DNA of 64,000 bases, taken from the NCBI RefSeq assembly GCF_001956295.1, contig NZ_MRTD01000008.1:1-64000 (forward strand). The letters are read 5' to 3'. The DNA comes from Paenibacillus sp. FSL A5-0031. Its GTDB lineage: Bacteria > Bacillota > Bacilli > Paenibacillales > Paenibacillaceae. A program made the translations under genes and the position numbers. Below are positions 52,270 to 61,930 of the stretch, piece after piece. The notes under the pieces are model-generated. The model was given only the letters and a program-made list of their open reading frames with translations. It was not told the DNA's origin and ran no database searches. Every line of letters starts with the position of its first letter. Position 1 is the first letter of the stretch.

Positions 52270-53265
52270 TTATTCGGCTGCAAGCACCGATTCAATCCGG
52301 CTAAGCTCCTCATCGCTGAAATCAAGACGGCTTAATGCTGCGACATTATCATCAATTTGTTCAACACGACTTGCTCCGATCAAAGCCGAAGTTACTCTTC
52401 CGCCTCGGAGTACCCAAGCAAGAGACATTTGGGCAAGCGATTGTCCACGATGCTGTGCAATCTCATTCAACTGCTTAATTTTATTCAATGTGCTGTCTGT
52501 AATATGATCCGCCTTCAGAAACACACTTGGTCCTCCAGCGCGTGAATCGGCAGGAACACCGTTCAAATAACGATTCGTCAGCAAGCCTCCAGCAAGCGGA
52601 GAGAATACGATCGAACCAATGCCTTCTTCATCCAAAACATCCTGCAAGCCGTTCTCGATCCAGCGATTGAACATCGAATAGGATGGCTGATGAATAAGGA
52701 AAGGCGTACCTAGATCTTTCAGAATAGCGGCCGCTTTAGCTGTTTGCTCTGGATTGTAATTCGAAACGCCGACATACAGCGCTTTTCCTTGGCGCACAAT
52801 ATGATCAAGAGCCCCCATCGTTTCTTCAAGCGGTGTATCCGGATCTGGACGATGGTGATAAAAAATATCGACATAGTCAAGGTTCATCCGCTTCAAGCTC
52901 TGATCCAAGCTGGAAATCAAATATTTGCGTGAGCCCCATTCGCCATAAGGGCCTTCCCACATATAGTAGCCAGCTTTGGTTGATATAATAAGCTCATCAC
53001 GATATGCTGCAAAATCTTGTTTAAGTATTTGGCCAAACATTTCTTCCGCTGAGCCCGCAGGCGGTCCATAGTTATTCGCAAGATCGAAGTGCGTAATGCC
53101 TAAATCAAATGCACGGCGTACCATGGCACGCCCATTCTCATGACGGTCAATGCCGCCGAAATTATGCCACAATCCTAAGGAAATTGCCGGCAGCTTTAAG
53201 CCGCTTCGTCCGACACGGTTATACTTCATGCTCTCATACCGATTATTAGCCGCTAAATAAGTCAT
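52270..53265 (-). CDS. Aldo/keto reductase, YghZ/GpR type
   Basis: About 331 aa. Asp in HFDLANNYGPP, Tyr in NNYGPP, Lys in ISTKAGYYMW and His in YHHRPDP form the tetrad. KAGYYMWEGPYGEWGS and the DPDTPLEET loop are typical of AKR14/YghZ enzymes, which reduce L-glyceraldehyde 3-phosphate and methylglyoxal. ATG 53265 follows GGGGGA; a TTG two codons earlier is also possible. Monocistronic. Confidence 0.92.
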   Translation of the reverse strand: MTYLAANNRYESMKYNRVGRSGLKLPAISLGLWHNFGGIDRHENGRAMVRRAFDLGITHFDLANNYGPPAGSAEEMFGQILKQDFAAYRDELIISTKAGYYMWEGPYGEWGSRKYLISSLDQSLKRMNLDYVDIFYHHRPDPDTPLEETMGALDHIVRQGKALYVGVSNYNPEQTAKAAAILKDLGTPFLIHQPSYSMFNRWIENGLQDVLDEEGIGSIVFSPLAGGLLTNRYLNGVPADSRAGGPSVFLKADHITDSTLNKIKQLNEIAQHRGQSLAQMSLAWVLRGGRVTSALIGASRVEQIDDNVAALSRLDFSDEELSRIESVLAAE

Positions 53266-53374
53266 GTTCAATATTCCCCCAAACCGTTATTGGAATCGCT
53301 TATTGTGCTAAATAATCAACAACAAGCTGCTTCCCGTATATTGTACAACTGCAGCTTGCCAAATGGAAATGCAA

Positions 53375-54820
53375 CTATTTGATCATCCTTTTCTCCAGCT
53401 TCAAATGCGGACTGTTGCGGACGGTTTCCTCGAAAAAGCTCGTTTGCTCCCGAACAAGACGCTCCCATGCCTGAACGCACACAGGGTCGAAATGTCGCCC
53501 GCTCTCCTTTAGAATAATTTCCATAGCTGCCTCATGCGACATCGCCTTTCGGTAAGAACGTGACGAGGTCAAGGCATCATAAACATCCGCTACGGCAGTG
53601 ACCCGTGCAAGCAGCGGTATCTGTTCACCTGCAAGCTGATCAGGGTATCCGCTGCCGTCCCACTTCTCATGATGAGACCTTATAACAGAAAGCTCCTCCG
53701 GCATAAAACCTAATCTTTTGCACAAATCGTAGCCCGATATAGGATGCACCTCAATAATTTCACGTTCCTCAGGTGTAAGCTTGCCTGGCTTGTTCAAAAT
53801 CGTATCCGGTATTCGCAATTTGCCGACATCATGAACTAATCCGCCTTGTGCAATCGCTCTTAATTCAGCTGAGCTGAGTGAGAGCTCCTCTCCCAGCTTC
53901 AAAGCATAGAGGGCTACCCGATAATTATGGCCTGCTGTGTAAGAATCACGTGCTTCCGTTGTCATCACCAACTCTCGAACGCTTGAAGACATATAGGTGT
54001 TAATCCAATCCCGCGGATTGGCGCGGAACATCAACTTAATAGAGGCTGTAATGGATTTGGAGCTGACATATTGATTTACAATACCCCAAACCATGACGAC
54101 AACTGAAGCAAGCAATAAGAAATGGTAAAGCCACCAGCTTATATTCCAAGCCTCGCCACTCACGATAATCAGCTGTGCAATAATCATCCAGCCTGAGCTG
54201 TACACGATGGCGAGCTGCAATGGAAAACGAGAGGATATGTACGCTTGCAAATACCGATATATTGTCCAGCCATTCAAAGCGATCGTAAATAGGCTTGCGG
54301 CCCATTTCATCGGCAATTCCTTAAAATGTAGAAATAGAATAAGATTCGGGTGAAACCAAAGGATGGTGCAAAGGGCAAGAAGCAAGGATATCCATAAGGG
54401 CAAAAGCATTCGCTGCAACTGCGCAAACCATTTGATGAGAGGACGATCTACAGATATAGAGGACAACCACAACCATACAACGGCCAGTATAACGCTAAGC
54501 TGAGCAGTGCTGCCTGCAGTACTTGAGTGATGCGTTAAAAAACCAGGGGTAGATAAGCCATGCAGAACAAACAATGCAGATAATGATACATAAGATAACG
54601 ATAGAAAACTAATCTTAATATTGCGAAGGGTAATCGCGACGAAACCTACAGCAATAGCAAGGATCAGTGAGATCATGGCTACGAGACTGACGATATAAAA
54701 ATGCTCTTGAGGTGCGTTAATGCTCTTATCAAGCTCCGAACCTCGCAGCGCAAAATAGCCTGCCAACGGCAAAAGCATTAATAAAACTAAACGTGTGTAT
54801 ACCCACATATTTTTGCGCAA
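53375..54820 (-). CDS. Membrane HD-GYP domain protein
   Basis: About 481 aa. The first 260 residues have eight or so membrane helices with no sensor motif I know. The C-terminal HD-GYP domain has HNYRVALYA, HDVGKLRIPD, HPISGYDL, HHEKWDGSGYPDQLAG and ADVYDALTS, all hallmarks of an active c-di-GMP phosphodiesterase. TTG 54820 lies 6 bases after AGGAGGA; the frame to 54907 has no site. Single gene; ligand unknown. Confidence 0.9.
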   Translation of the reverse strand: MRKNMWVYTRLVLLMLLPLAGYFALRGSELDKSINAPQEHFYIVSLVAMISLILAIAVGFVAITLRNIKISFLSLSYVSLSALFVLHGLSTPGFLTHHSSTAGSTAQLSVILAVVWLWLSSISVDRPLIKWFAQLQRMLLPLWISLLLALCTILWFHPNLILFLHFKELPMKWAASLFTIALNGWTIYRYLQAYISSRFPLQLAIVYSSGWMIIAQLIIVSGEAWNISWWLYHFLLLASVVVMVWGIVNQYVSSKSITASIKLMFRANPRDWINTYMSSSVRELVMTTEARDSYTAGHNYRVALYALKLGEELSLSSAELRAIAQGGLVHDVGKLRIPDTILNKPGKLTPEEREIIEVHPISGYDLCKRLGFMPEELSVIRSHHEKWDGSGYPDQLAGEQIPLLARVTAVADVYDALTSSRSYRKAMSHEAAMEIILKESGRHFDPVCVQAWERLVREQTSFFEETVRNSPHLKLEKRMIK

Positions 54821-55111
54821 GCTTATTCCTCCTAGATGTCGTTCTTTATATGTATTTGCTGGTAAACAAACCGCCTGTGGGAGGCGCAAAATGTAAAGCT
54901 TCATCAAAAACCAACATGAAACTTGTAGGATAATGTTGGATATTCGTCTTTTACTATCATATCATCACGCAGTCAACCTATAAATAGTGAAATTTCGCGG
55001 AAATACGGATAATTCAAACCGACAAAATATATTTTTATTTTAGATTAAGGTTTTTTCAATCTTGTTTTGTTATAGTAGTTGAAGACAGGTAAATTGAAGG
55101 GAGTTTATGGA

Positions 55112-56248
55112 ATGAATAACAAGGAATCGCAGCCAAACAAAGACGCAGAAAACGAATTGACTGCGAAGGAAGAACGTTACGAGCTCGAACAGACAGAAGA
55201 GCAGGACAAGCTTTCGGATCAAGATACAGCTATCGAAGAGGAGCTTCAACAAGAATTAAACGAAGAGCTTCCTGAAGATTCAAACGACGAGGTTCGTGCT
55301 GCTGCCCTAAATTCGGAGAGCGTTCATCAGGCTCCCAAAGGCGGAAGCGGTAAAGCATGGGTGATCGTCTCAGCAGTACTAGCTATTTTGCTGATCGTCG
55401 TATTAATTAAACCGCCATTTGGATCAAGCAATGAAACCGTGGCAACTGTCAACGGTGTCAACATAGGGAAAGACAGACTTTACGATGAGCTAGTTAAAGC
55501 AGGCGGTCCGGCTACACTTGAGAACATCATTACACAAGAGCTGATCGTCCAAGAAGCAGAAGCAAATAACGTCAAAGTTACAGACGCTGACGTAGATGCT
55601 GAAATTGCGCTGATCAAGAAGAACTTCGGTACGGACGAGCAGTTCAATGCTGCGCTTGCTCAGTACAACATGACGCTTGAAAACTTGAAAAGCGATACAA
55701 AAATCAATTTAACGATTCGTAAAGTTTTGGAGCCAAAAACAGACGTAACTGCGGAAGAAATTCAACAGTTCTATGATACGAACAAAGCTGCGCTTGGTAC
55801 GCCTGAGCAAATTCAAGCTTCACACATTTTGGTAGCAACAAAAGAAGAAGCTGACGCTATTCTAGCTGAGCTTAAGCAAGGCGGCGACTTCGCTGCAATT
55901 GCCAAAGCGAAATCGATCGACCCAGGTTCGAAAGATAATGGCGGAGATCTTGGCCTATTCGGAAAAGGGAAAATGGTTCCTGAGTTCGAAGCTGCTGCTT
56001 TTGCTCTAAAAATCAATGAAATCAGCGGTGTTGTTCAAACCGAAAACGGCTACCACATCATAAAGAAAACAGCTGAGAAAGCTGCAGTTGTTCCAACGTT
56101 TGAAGAGAAAAAAGAAGAAATTAAGAACCAGCTTGTCGCTACAGAAGCAAATGAGCTATCCGAAGCTTGGATGACAGAAATTCGTGCAAAAGCAAAAATC
56201 ACGAACACACTGACTCCAGCAGCTACTGACGCTCCAAAAGCTGAATAA
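55112..56248 (+). CDS. Membrane-anchored PrsA/SurA-like peptidyl-prolyl isomerase
   Basis: About 378 aa. An unusual acidic, Glu/Gln-rich N-terminus (about 85 residues) precedes one membrane helix (AWVIVSAVLAILLIVVLI), then a SurA_N-like region and a parvulin domain (IQASHILVATKEEAD ... GGDLGLFGKGKMVPEFE, GYHIIKK). Ordinary PrsA foldases are lipoproteins; here a signal anchor replaces the lipobox, with the acidic part in the cytosol. Probably aids folding of exported proteins. ATG 55112 follows GAAGGGAG. Terminator directly behind. Confidence 0.9.
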   Translation: MNNKESQPNKDAENELTAKEERYELEQTEEQDKLSDQDTAIEEELQQELNEELPEDSNDEVRAAALNSESVHQAPKGGSGKAWVIVSAVLAILLIVVLIKPPFGSSNETVATVNGVNIGKDRLYDELVKAGGPATLENIITQELIVQEAEANNVKVTDADVDAEIALIKKNFGTDEQFNAALAQYNMTLENLKSDTKINLTIRKVLEPKTDVTAEEIQQFYDTNKAALGTPEQIQASHILVATKEEADAILAELKQGGDFAAIAKAKSIDPGSKDNGGDLGLFGKGKMVPEFEAAAFALKINEISGVVQTENGYHIIKKTAEKAAVVPTFEEKKEEIKNQLVATEANELSEAWMTEIRAKAKITNTLTPAATDAPKAE

Positions 56249-56264
56249 TAGCTAATGCTTTCTT

Positions 56265-56319
56265 AAAAGGGACTGTGCTTCATAGGTTATTTATAACCTA
56301 TGGGCACAGTCCTTTTTTC
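56265..56319 (+). terminator. Terminator of the foldase gene
   Basis: AAAAGGGACTGTGC pairs with GCACAGTCCTTTT; a second stem, CATAGGTTAT/ATAACCTATG, closes the loop. TTTTTTC follows. Confidence 0.92.
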
Positions 56320-56646
56320 ACAATAAAGAGCCCCCCTTTCGCCCGGAGGGATGGGCTTCAGGGAGGCTCTGGCTTCAGAAGGACAGATGAGCCTCTTCAA
56401 TTTTATGTCATTCTTCTGAAGTTAATATATATTATTCTATGACTATCAATTGGCGTAGATGATTGTTTTACTAGATTCGACCATTTTAAAACAGGCAATC
56501 GATCGGTTAGGGATAGTCGTACGGATGACGGGGAGGGCGAAATGACTCTGTAGGCGTGATTTAGGACATAAATAGTGAGGTAGCGTTTATTGCGAATATG
56601 ATATGATGGTGAAATATGTCATGTACCTATTATTGGAGGGAAACAA
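56320..56646. other. Gene-free stretch with minor inverted repeats
   Basis: About 330 bases between the foldase terminator and the epimerase gene. It contains AGAGCC...GGCTCT (about 56328-56367) and CTTCAGAA...TTCTGAAG (about 56372-56420), neither with a U tract. The epimerase promoter must lie in the later part; I see no convincing -35/-10 pair. Confidence 0.5.
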
Positions 56647-57519
56647 GTGAGCAACTACGAAGTACGCACCTATAAGGATACGTATACCTTGTATGAATTA
56701 ACGGAAGAAAGCACGCAATCCCGCATCATCGTATGTCCAGAGCGCGGCGGTATCGTTATCGGCTGCCAGCTGCATGGACTAGAGCTCTTTTATTTGGACA
56801 AATCGACGTTTGAGAACCCAACCGCCAATATCCGCGGCGGCAATCCGATCCTGTTCCCAATTAGCGGGCAGCTTTCTAACCAAACTTATGAGTGGAACGG
56901 TCAATCGTACACGATGGCTAATCACGGCGTTGCCCGTACTGCGGTATGGGATGTTGTCAGCACAAAAACGGATGGTGAGGCTTCGATTACAATCCGCCTG
57001 CAAAGCAATGAAGAAACGCTGCGCTCCTACCCTTTTGCATTCGAATTGTTGTTTACCTATGTACTGCAGGATGGTCAATTACATACGCGTCAGCTGTACC
57101 GCAATCAAAGCGAAGCTGCTGCGATGCCTTTTTATGCTGGCTTCCATCCTTATTTCGCCATTGATTCGGGTAAGAAGATCGCTTATGAAAGCGATGCTAC
57201 CCGTTATGTCGATTATAACGATAATGTAGAAAAACCATTTGATGGAGTTATCGACTTGGAAGGACTTGTGGAATCCGTATGCCTGCTCGATGCGAAGAAA
57301 AGCGAAATCTCCTTCGTCGCTTTGCAAGGCGCTCGCGTTCGTCTAACTTACGATGACATCTTCAAATATATGGTACTTTGGTCCGTTAAGGATCGGCCTT
57401 TCGTATGTGTAGAGCCATGGATGGCTGAAAATGGCGAGCTTAACCGTCAAGAGGAGCTTGTCATGCTGAACGCTGGCGAAGAGCTGCATGCCAACATGAC
57501 GATTAGCTGCGAACGTTAA
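56647..57519 (+). CDS. Aldose 1-epimerase family protein
   Basis: 290 aa galactose-mutarotase fold. The opening is unlike GalM proper but fits the YeaD/YihR-like group. NPILFPISGQLSNQ, HGVARTAVWDV, GFHPYFAID and CVEPWMAENGEL contain the expected His and Glu. It would interconvert sugar anomers in the cytosol. GTG start after GGAGGG. Single gene; sugar unknown. Confidence 0.9.
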   Translation: MSNYEVRTYKDTYTLYELTEESTQSRIIVCPERGGIVIGCQLHGLELFYLDKSTFENPTANIRGGNPILFPISGQLSNQTYEWNGQSYTMANHGVARTAVWDVVSTKTDGEASITIRLQSNEETLRSYPFAFELLFTYVLQDGQLHTRQLYRNQSEAAAMPFYAGFHPYFAIDSGKKIAYESDATRYVDYNDNVEKPFDGVIDLEGLVESVCLLDAKKSEISFVALQGARVRLTYDDIFKYMVLWSVKDRPFVCVEPWMAENGELNRQEELVMLNAGEELHANMTISCER

Positions 57520-57582
57520 GCCCCTTCGCTTTGGACGAACGATTCAGCCATTTAGCTCGTGTAACATTGGAATCATAAAGCA

Positions 57583-57650
57583 AAAAAGAGAGGGAAGCCT
57601 TGCAAGCCATGGGTTCGGTTCCATGGTGCAAGGCTTCCCTCTTTGTTTTT
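57583..57650. terminator. Strong bidirectional terminator
   Basis: AAAGAGAGGGAAGCCTTGCA pairs almost throughout with TGCAAGGCTTCCCTCTTT, with an inner CCATGG/CCATGG stem and TTCG loop. A tract before, TGTTTTTT after. It separates convergent epimerase and deoC genes. Confidence 0.95.
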
Positions 57651-57663
57651 TATGAGCTACGAA

Positions 57664-58353
57664 CTAATAGCCTTCGCCTTGACCGCCTGTAACGATAGCG
57701 ATGCCAGAGCTTGCTCCAATACGTGTTGCGCCCGCTGCGAACATTTGCAGAGCAGTTTCCCGGTCGCGTACGCCGCCCGATGCTTTCACACCGAGGTCAG
57801 GACCTACCGTACGGCGCATCAGCGCGATATCCTCTACCGTAGCGCCGCCCTTGCCAAAACCTGTCGATGTCTTCACGAAATCTGCGCCAGCCTGTTTGCA
57901 AATTTCACATGCGGCAACCTTTTCTTCATCCGTTAGAAGTCCCGTTTCAAGAATAACTTTAAGCAGGGCTTGTCCTTTAACCGCCGCAGCTACACCCTCA
58001 ACATCACGCTTCACGCCTTCAAGATCGCCTGATTTCATCAAGCCGATATTTAGTACCATATCCACTTCCGTTGCTCCAGCTTCAATAGCAAACTTCGCTT
58101 CTGCTGCCTTAGATGCCGTCATCGTCGCTCCTAATGGGAAACCAACGACTGTCGTTATGCCTACTCCCGATCCCTTTAGTTCTTCAGCAGCTGTTGCTAC
58201 CCAGCCTGCATTTACGCAAACCGTCGCAAATTGATACTGCTTAGCCTCGCGGCAAATTTGAAGTACCTCATCCTTTGTTGCATCGGCTTTAAGTATTGTA
58301 TGATCGATCATCGCCGCTATTTGCGCTGGCGATAAATTCATATCGTTGCTCAT
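57664..58353 (-). CDS. deoC: Deoxyribose-phosphate aldolase
   Basis: 229 aa. It cleaves 2-deoxyribose 5-phosphate to acetaldehyde and glyceraldehyde 3-phosphate. Active-site residues: Asp in EVDMVLNIG, Schiff-base Lys in DFVKTSTGF and Lys in [16 protein letters not shown] precedes the ATG. It stands alone here, without pdp, cdd or deoB. Confidence 0.96.
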   Translation of the reverse strand: MSNDMNLSPAQIAAMIDHTILKADATKDEVLQICREAKQYQFATVCVNAGWVATAAEELKGSGVGITTVVGFPLGATMTASKAAEAKFAIEAGATEVDMVLNIGLMKSGDLEGVKRDVEGVAAAVKGQALLKVILETGLLTDEEKVAACEICKQAGADFVKTSTGFGKGGATVEDIALMRRTVGPDLGVKASGGVRDRETALQMFAAGATRIGASSGIAIVTGGQGEGY

Positions 58354-58635
58354 TTTGCTGCTCCCCCTCTATCATTTTGATTGACCCAAATATTGCTCTG
58401 CCGGTACGTCTCATCCCTATCCTATCCAAACGAATGGGCGAGATACGCATGATACGTTTCATTATACGAAGCTTTGTTCAAAACAACAATAATATAGCGC
58501 CGAAAATACCACATGCTTACTTTTTTGCAGACGATCTTTCCTACAGAAGTCATGTGGACAAACGGATGGTTGTGTTCTATTCTTTACTATGTACTAACAA
58601 ACTTATCCAGTCTGAACCGCAGAGAGGTGCGCAGC

Positions 58636-60297
58636 TTGACCTTGTTTTCGAAATCAAAGCGCGAAGCTGATTTATTCGGCAGCGCTTTTCATTATGCCTC
58701 AATAGGCATGGCATTAGTAGATTTAGATGGTCGTTTTATCGTAGCCAACCCTTCCGCTCAAACGATGCTGGGTTATGAGGAGAAAGAGCTTATCAATCTT
58801 ACGTTTGGCCAAATTACCCATCCGGATGACTTGGAAGAGGATTACCGCTACGTGAAACAGCTGCTCGAGGGCGAAATCGACACCTTTCAAATGGAGAAGA
58901 GATACTTCAAAAAGACCGGCGACATTGTAACCGTGCTTCTTTCCGTATCCCTTGTATATGATAGGCATGGCGCCCCACGTCATTTTATATCGCAAATGAT
59001 GGACATTACAGAGAAGACGCAAGCCGTGTCGGAAGTAAGGCAGCTTACGATGCGTATCTCCACTATTTTGGAGAGTATCTCAGATGCATTTTTCTCACTG
59101 GATCATGAATTTAGGTTTATCTATACGAACAATGCGGCTCAAGAACTATTTAAACGAAACAAGGAACAAATGATTGGTTATAGCATATGGGAGCTATTCC
59201 CTTGGCTCGCAGAGTCCATAAGCCATCTAGAATATAGATTGTCTATGGAAACCAATCAGCACCGCATGTACGAGCAATTTATTCCACGGCTTAATAATTG
59301 GTTTGAGTCGAATTTATACCCGTCCGAATTTGGGCTCTCCGTTCATTTTCGCCAAATTACTGAGAGGAAGCGAATCGCTGACAAGCTTCTGGAGAGCGAG
59401 AAGAGCTTCCGGCTGTTAGCTGAGAATTCAAGCGACATGATCTCCAAGCATGATCGAGATGGGTTATTTACTTATGTATCCCCTGCTTGCTATATGCTGC
59501 TAGGCTTTCGCGATGACGAGCTGATTGGATCGTCACCGTTTGTTTTGTATCATCCTGATGACAGAGGGAGAATGCTCGAAAATCAGGAGCTCATTTACAG
59601 CAACGTTGAAGCCAATACCATTACGTATCGCATGCGCCGCAAGGAAGGCGTTTATCGCTGGCTCGAAACGACCTCCCGCGTCATTTATCATGATGGTGAT
59701 CGCACGCAGACGATCGTTTCTGTCTCCAGAGACGTAACCCCTCGCAAAGAAAATGAGTTGAAAATGATTGAGAAATATCAATTATTGCATAAGCTCTCGC
59801 ATGTGGATGAGTTGACTAATATTGCAAATCGGCGAGTGTTTGATGAGTCTTGGAACAAGGAATGGCTGGAAGCACAGCATCACCATATGCCGATCACGCT
59901 GATGCTTGGCGATATCGACAACTTCAAATTATTCAATGATACGTTCGGGCATCAAAAAGGCGACGAATGTCTCAGACAAATCGCCGCCGCATTGCGAAGC
60001 GCCCTGAAGCGTCCGCTTGATATTGTCGCCCGCTATGGGGGCGAGGAATTTGGATTTATTTTACCTCAAACGAGTGAAGAACGTGCCGCCAATATTGCAT
60101 CTAGACTTCTGGAAGCGGTCAGACAATTGAAAATACCGCATGCAGAATTATCCGGCTGCCAACAGGTTACGATAAGCTTGGGCTCAGCAACATGGAAGCC
60201 TGGCTGCTCCGCTAAGCAAGATGAGCTGTTTACCCATGCGGACAAAGCGCTGTACCAGGCGAAGCGCGAAGGAAAAGATCGATACGTATCACACTAA
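58636..60297 (+). CDS. PAS-PAS-PAS-GGDEF diguanylate cyclase
   Basis: About 553 aa, cytosolic. Three PAS domains (about residues 15-135, 140-260 and 265-385; the first with GYEEKELINLTFGQITHPDD), then a GGDEF domain with intact GGEEF (ARYGGEEFGF) and an RPLD inhibitory site five residues upstream, so it is predicted active and feedback-controlled. TTG 58636 lies 6 bases after AGAGGTG. The frame runs upstream to 58513 with hydrophobic codons but without a ribosome site. Confidence 0.92.
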   Translation: MTLFSKSKREADLFGSAFHYASIGMALVDLDGRFIVANPSAQTMLGYEEKELINLTFGQITHPDDLEEDYRYVKQLLEGEIDTFQMEKRYFKKTGDIVTVLLSVSLVYDRHGAPRHFISQMMDITEKTQAVSEVRQLTMRISTILESISDAFFSLDHEFRFIYTNNAAQELFKRNKEQMIGYSIWELFPWLAESISHLEYRLSMETNQHRMYEQFIPRLNNWFESNLYPSEFGLSVHFRQITERKRIADKLLESEKSFRLLAENSSDMISKHDRDGLFTYVSPACYMLLGFRDDELIGSSPFVLYHPDDRGRMLENQELIYSNVEANTITYRMRRKEGVYRWLETTSRVIYHDGDRTQTIVSVSRDVTPRKENELKMIEKYQLLHKLSHVDELTNIANRRVFDESWNKEWLEAQHHHMPITLMLGDIDNFKLFNDTFGHQKGDECLRQIAAALRSALKRPLDIVARYGGEEFGFILPQTSEERAANIASRLLEAVRQLKIPHAELSGCQQVTISLGSATWKPGCSAKQDELFTHADKALYQAKREGKDRYVSH

Positions 60298-60329
60298 TTC
60301 CACGCGATCGTCGCTGCTGTTCTTCTCGG

Positions 60330-61526
60330 CTACGATCGCTTTACTATTTTCGCCAAACCCGCTTGCTTAAGCTGCTTCTCATATATGAAATATACAACTA
60401 AGTAAATGACGAAGAACAGACTGGATACGAGATACATCGTCGCATAATTCGACCATGTCGCGACTAGACCAAGCAGCATGGCTCCGCTTCCGATTCCGAT
60501 ATCGAATGCATTATAAAAAGTTGCAGTCGCCACCCCTCTTCGCTGCGGCTCCACCCTGTCAATCACCCAAGCCTGCAAGCCTGGGAAAATAGCCCCGAAG
60601 CCCGCTCCATAAAACACCGCTGCAAGCAGCAATGTTCCAGTAGATTTCGTCATATAAAGGATTATGCAGCCCACGATACAAGATATTGCCGCAGGAAACA
60701 GTACCCAGAATCTCCCCTTCGAATCGAAAATCCGTCCGCTGATAAAACGTATTAAAAATTCGCTTATAGCAAGGACAAGGAAGAAAAATCCTATATTTTG
60801 CACGCCTGTTTCTTTGCCGAACAATGTGATAAAGCTGATAACACCGCCCAGGGACAAACCTACAAGCAGTCCTAATAAAGAAGGCATAAGTGCTTTCGGC
60901 TCAATAAACCGCAGCATGAATGAGGTTTCCGTGGCGGACGCGATTTGCGCCTTTGCCCTCTCCTCTTTGGTGTCACCTTTGACGAAGGCCGTACAAACCA
61001 TCGCAATCAGCAGTATACATGCGCCAACAATGAACAATACGGAGAAACCAAACTCCTCCATCAACCATATGCCAAGGAAGGGCCCGAGCGAAATGGCTAC
61101 AGCATTTCCTGTACCAAAAAACCCCATGCCCTCTCCTCTGCGGGAGGCAGGTATTATGTCTGATGCAACCGTCCCGTACAGGGTTGTTGAAATACCGAAG
61201 CCTACACCATGTACGATACGAAGCATAAGCATCATCGTAATCGTCACTGCGGCGTAATAGCTGGCCGTACCGATTAAACAAATGGCTACACCGACGAGGA
61301 GAAGCAGTTTTTTGCCAAACTTATCTGAAGCCATACCAACAAAAGGTCTTAATAAAACAGCTGAAAAAGTAAATAAACCAATAATGAGTCCGATCTCAGC
61401 ATCCGAGCCGCCTTTATTTGCCGCAAACATCGGAAGTGTAGGCAGCAGCATCTCCAGTGATAAGAACAAAAATAAATTAGATAAAATCAACAAAACAAAC
61501 GGTTTGGTCCAGAGTGATTCCTTCAC
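60330..61526 (-). CDS. MFS transporter
   Basis: About 399 aa, twelve predicted helices. The loop motif GMASDKFGKKLLL lies between helices 2 and 3, and PGLQAWVIDRVEPQRRGVATATF is typical of the YfcJ/Bcr-like drug-efflux group (quoted in parts). GTG 61526 has AGAGAGGA 9 bases upstream; the frame to 61607 lacks a site. Substrate unknown. Confidence 0.9.
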   Translation of the reverse strand: MKESLWTKPFVLLILSNLFLFLSLEMLLPTLPMFAANKGGSDAEIGLIIGLFTFSAVLLRPFVGMASDKFGKKLLLLVGVAICLIGTASYYAAVTITMMLMLRIVHGVGFGISTTLYGTVASDIIPASRRGEGMGFFGTGNAVAISLGPFLGIWLMEEFGFSVLFIVGACILLIAMVCTAFVKGDTKEERAKAQIASATETSFMLRFIEPKALMPSLLGLLVGLSLGGVISFITLFGKETGVQNIGFFFLVLAISEFLIRFISGRIFDSKGRFWVLFPAAISCIVGCIILYMTKSTGTLLLAAVFYGAGFGAIFPGLQAWVIDRVEPQRRGVATATFYNAFDIGIGSGAMLLGLVATWSNYATMYLVSSLFFVIYLVVYFIYEKQLKQAGLAKIVKRS

Positions 61527-61600
61527 CTTATTAATTCCTCTCTTGTTGCTAATAGTCGTGCCTATATTTCCTATAATGGCAAATTGATCTTCTGCACAAA

Positions 61601-61714
61601 ATGGCACTCCTACATGATATCAGCAAAATTGATGTTCGTGACGATGTTTTATTCAAAGAAGGCAAGCTGACCGACGAAGAGTTTGATCAAATCAAGCTCC
61701 ATCTATTATATTAG
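61601..61714 (+). pseudogene. Possible remnant of a SHOCT-like gene
   Basis: A 37-codon frame reading MALLHDISKIDVRDD, then VLFKEGKLTDEEFDQIKLHLL (in two parts). The end resembles the SHOCT motif (L-x-x-G-x-I-T-x-E-E-F-x-x-x-K-x-x-L-L), normally the C-terminus of a longer protein. No ribosome site. Probably the tail of a lost gene, or a chance frame. Confidence 0.35.
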
Positions 61715-61752
61715 GGAAAGAGTTCTGTTTGGAATAATATTTGACAGAACCT

Positions 61753-61781
61753 ATTAAAAAAAGCTCCAAAAGGAGCCTTAT
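61753..61781 (-). terminator. Second terminator behind the sugar ABC operon
   Basis: On minus, GGCTCC-TTTT-GGAGCT followed by TTTTTTA. A short but GC-rich stem. Confidence 0.6.
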
Positions 61782-61879
61782 CATTACTCTTCTAGTTCAC
61801 CAGTTTATTTATAATACCATGTTATCGACATAAAGGATTACTCTGTTAATAATTTACTTTTTTTCGTTTGGAAGTAGCT

Positions 61880-61917
61880 GCAAAAAAACAAACGTCAGTC
61901 CATTATTGGTCTGACGT
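61880..61917 (-). terminator. Terminator of the sugar ABC operon
   Basis: ACGTCAGTCCA pairs with TGGTCTGACGT (one mismatch), loop TTAT, and on minus is followed by TTGTTTTTTTG. It lies 14 bases past the permease stop. Confidence 0.88.
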
Positions 61918-61930
61918 ATGTATGTGAATA

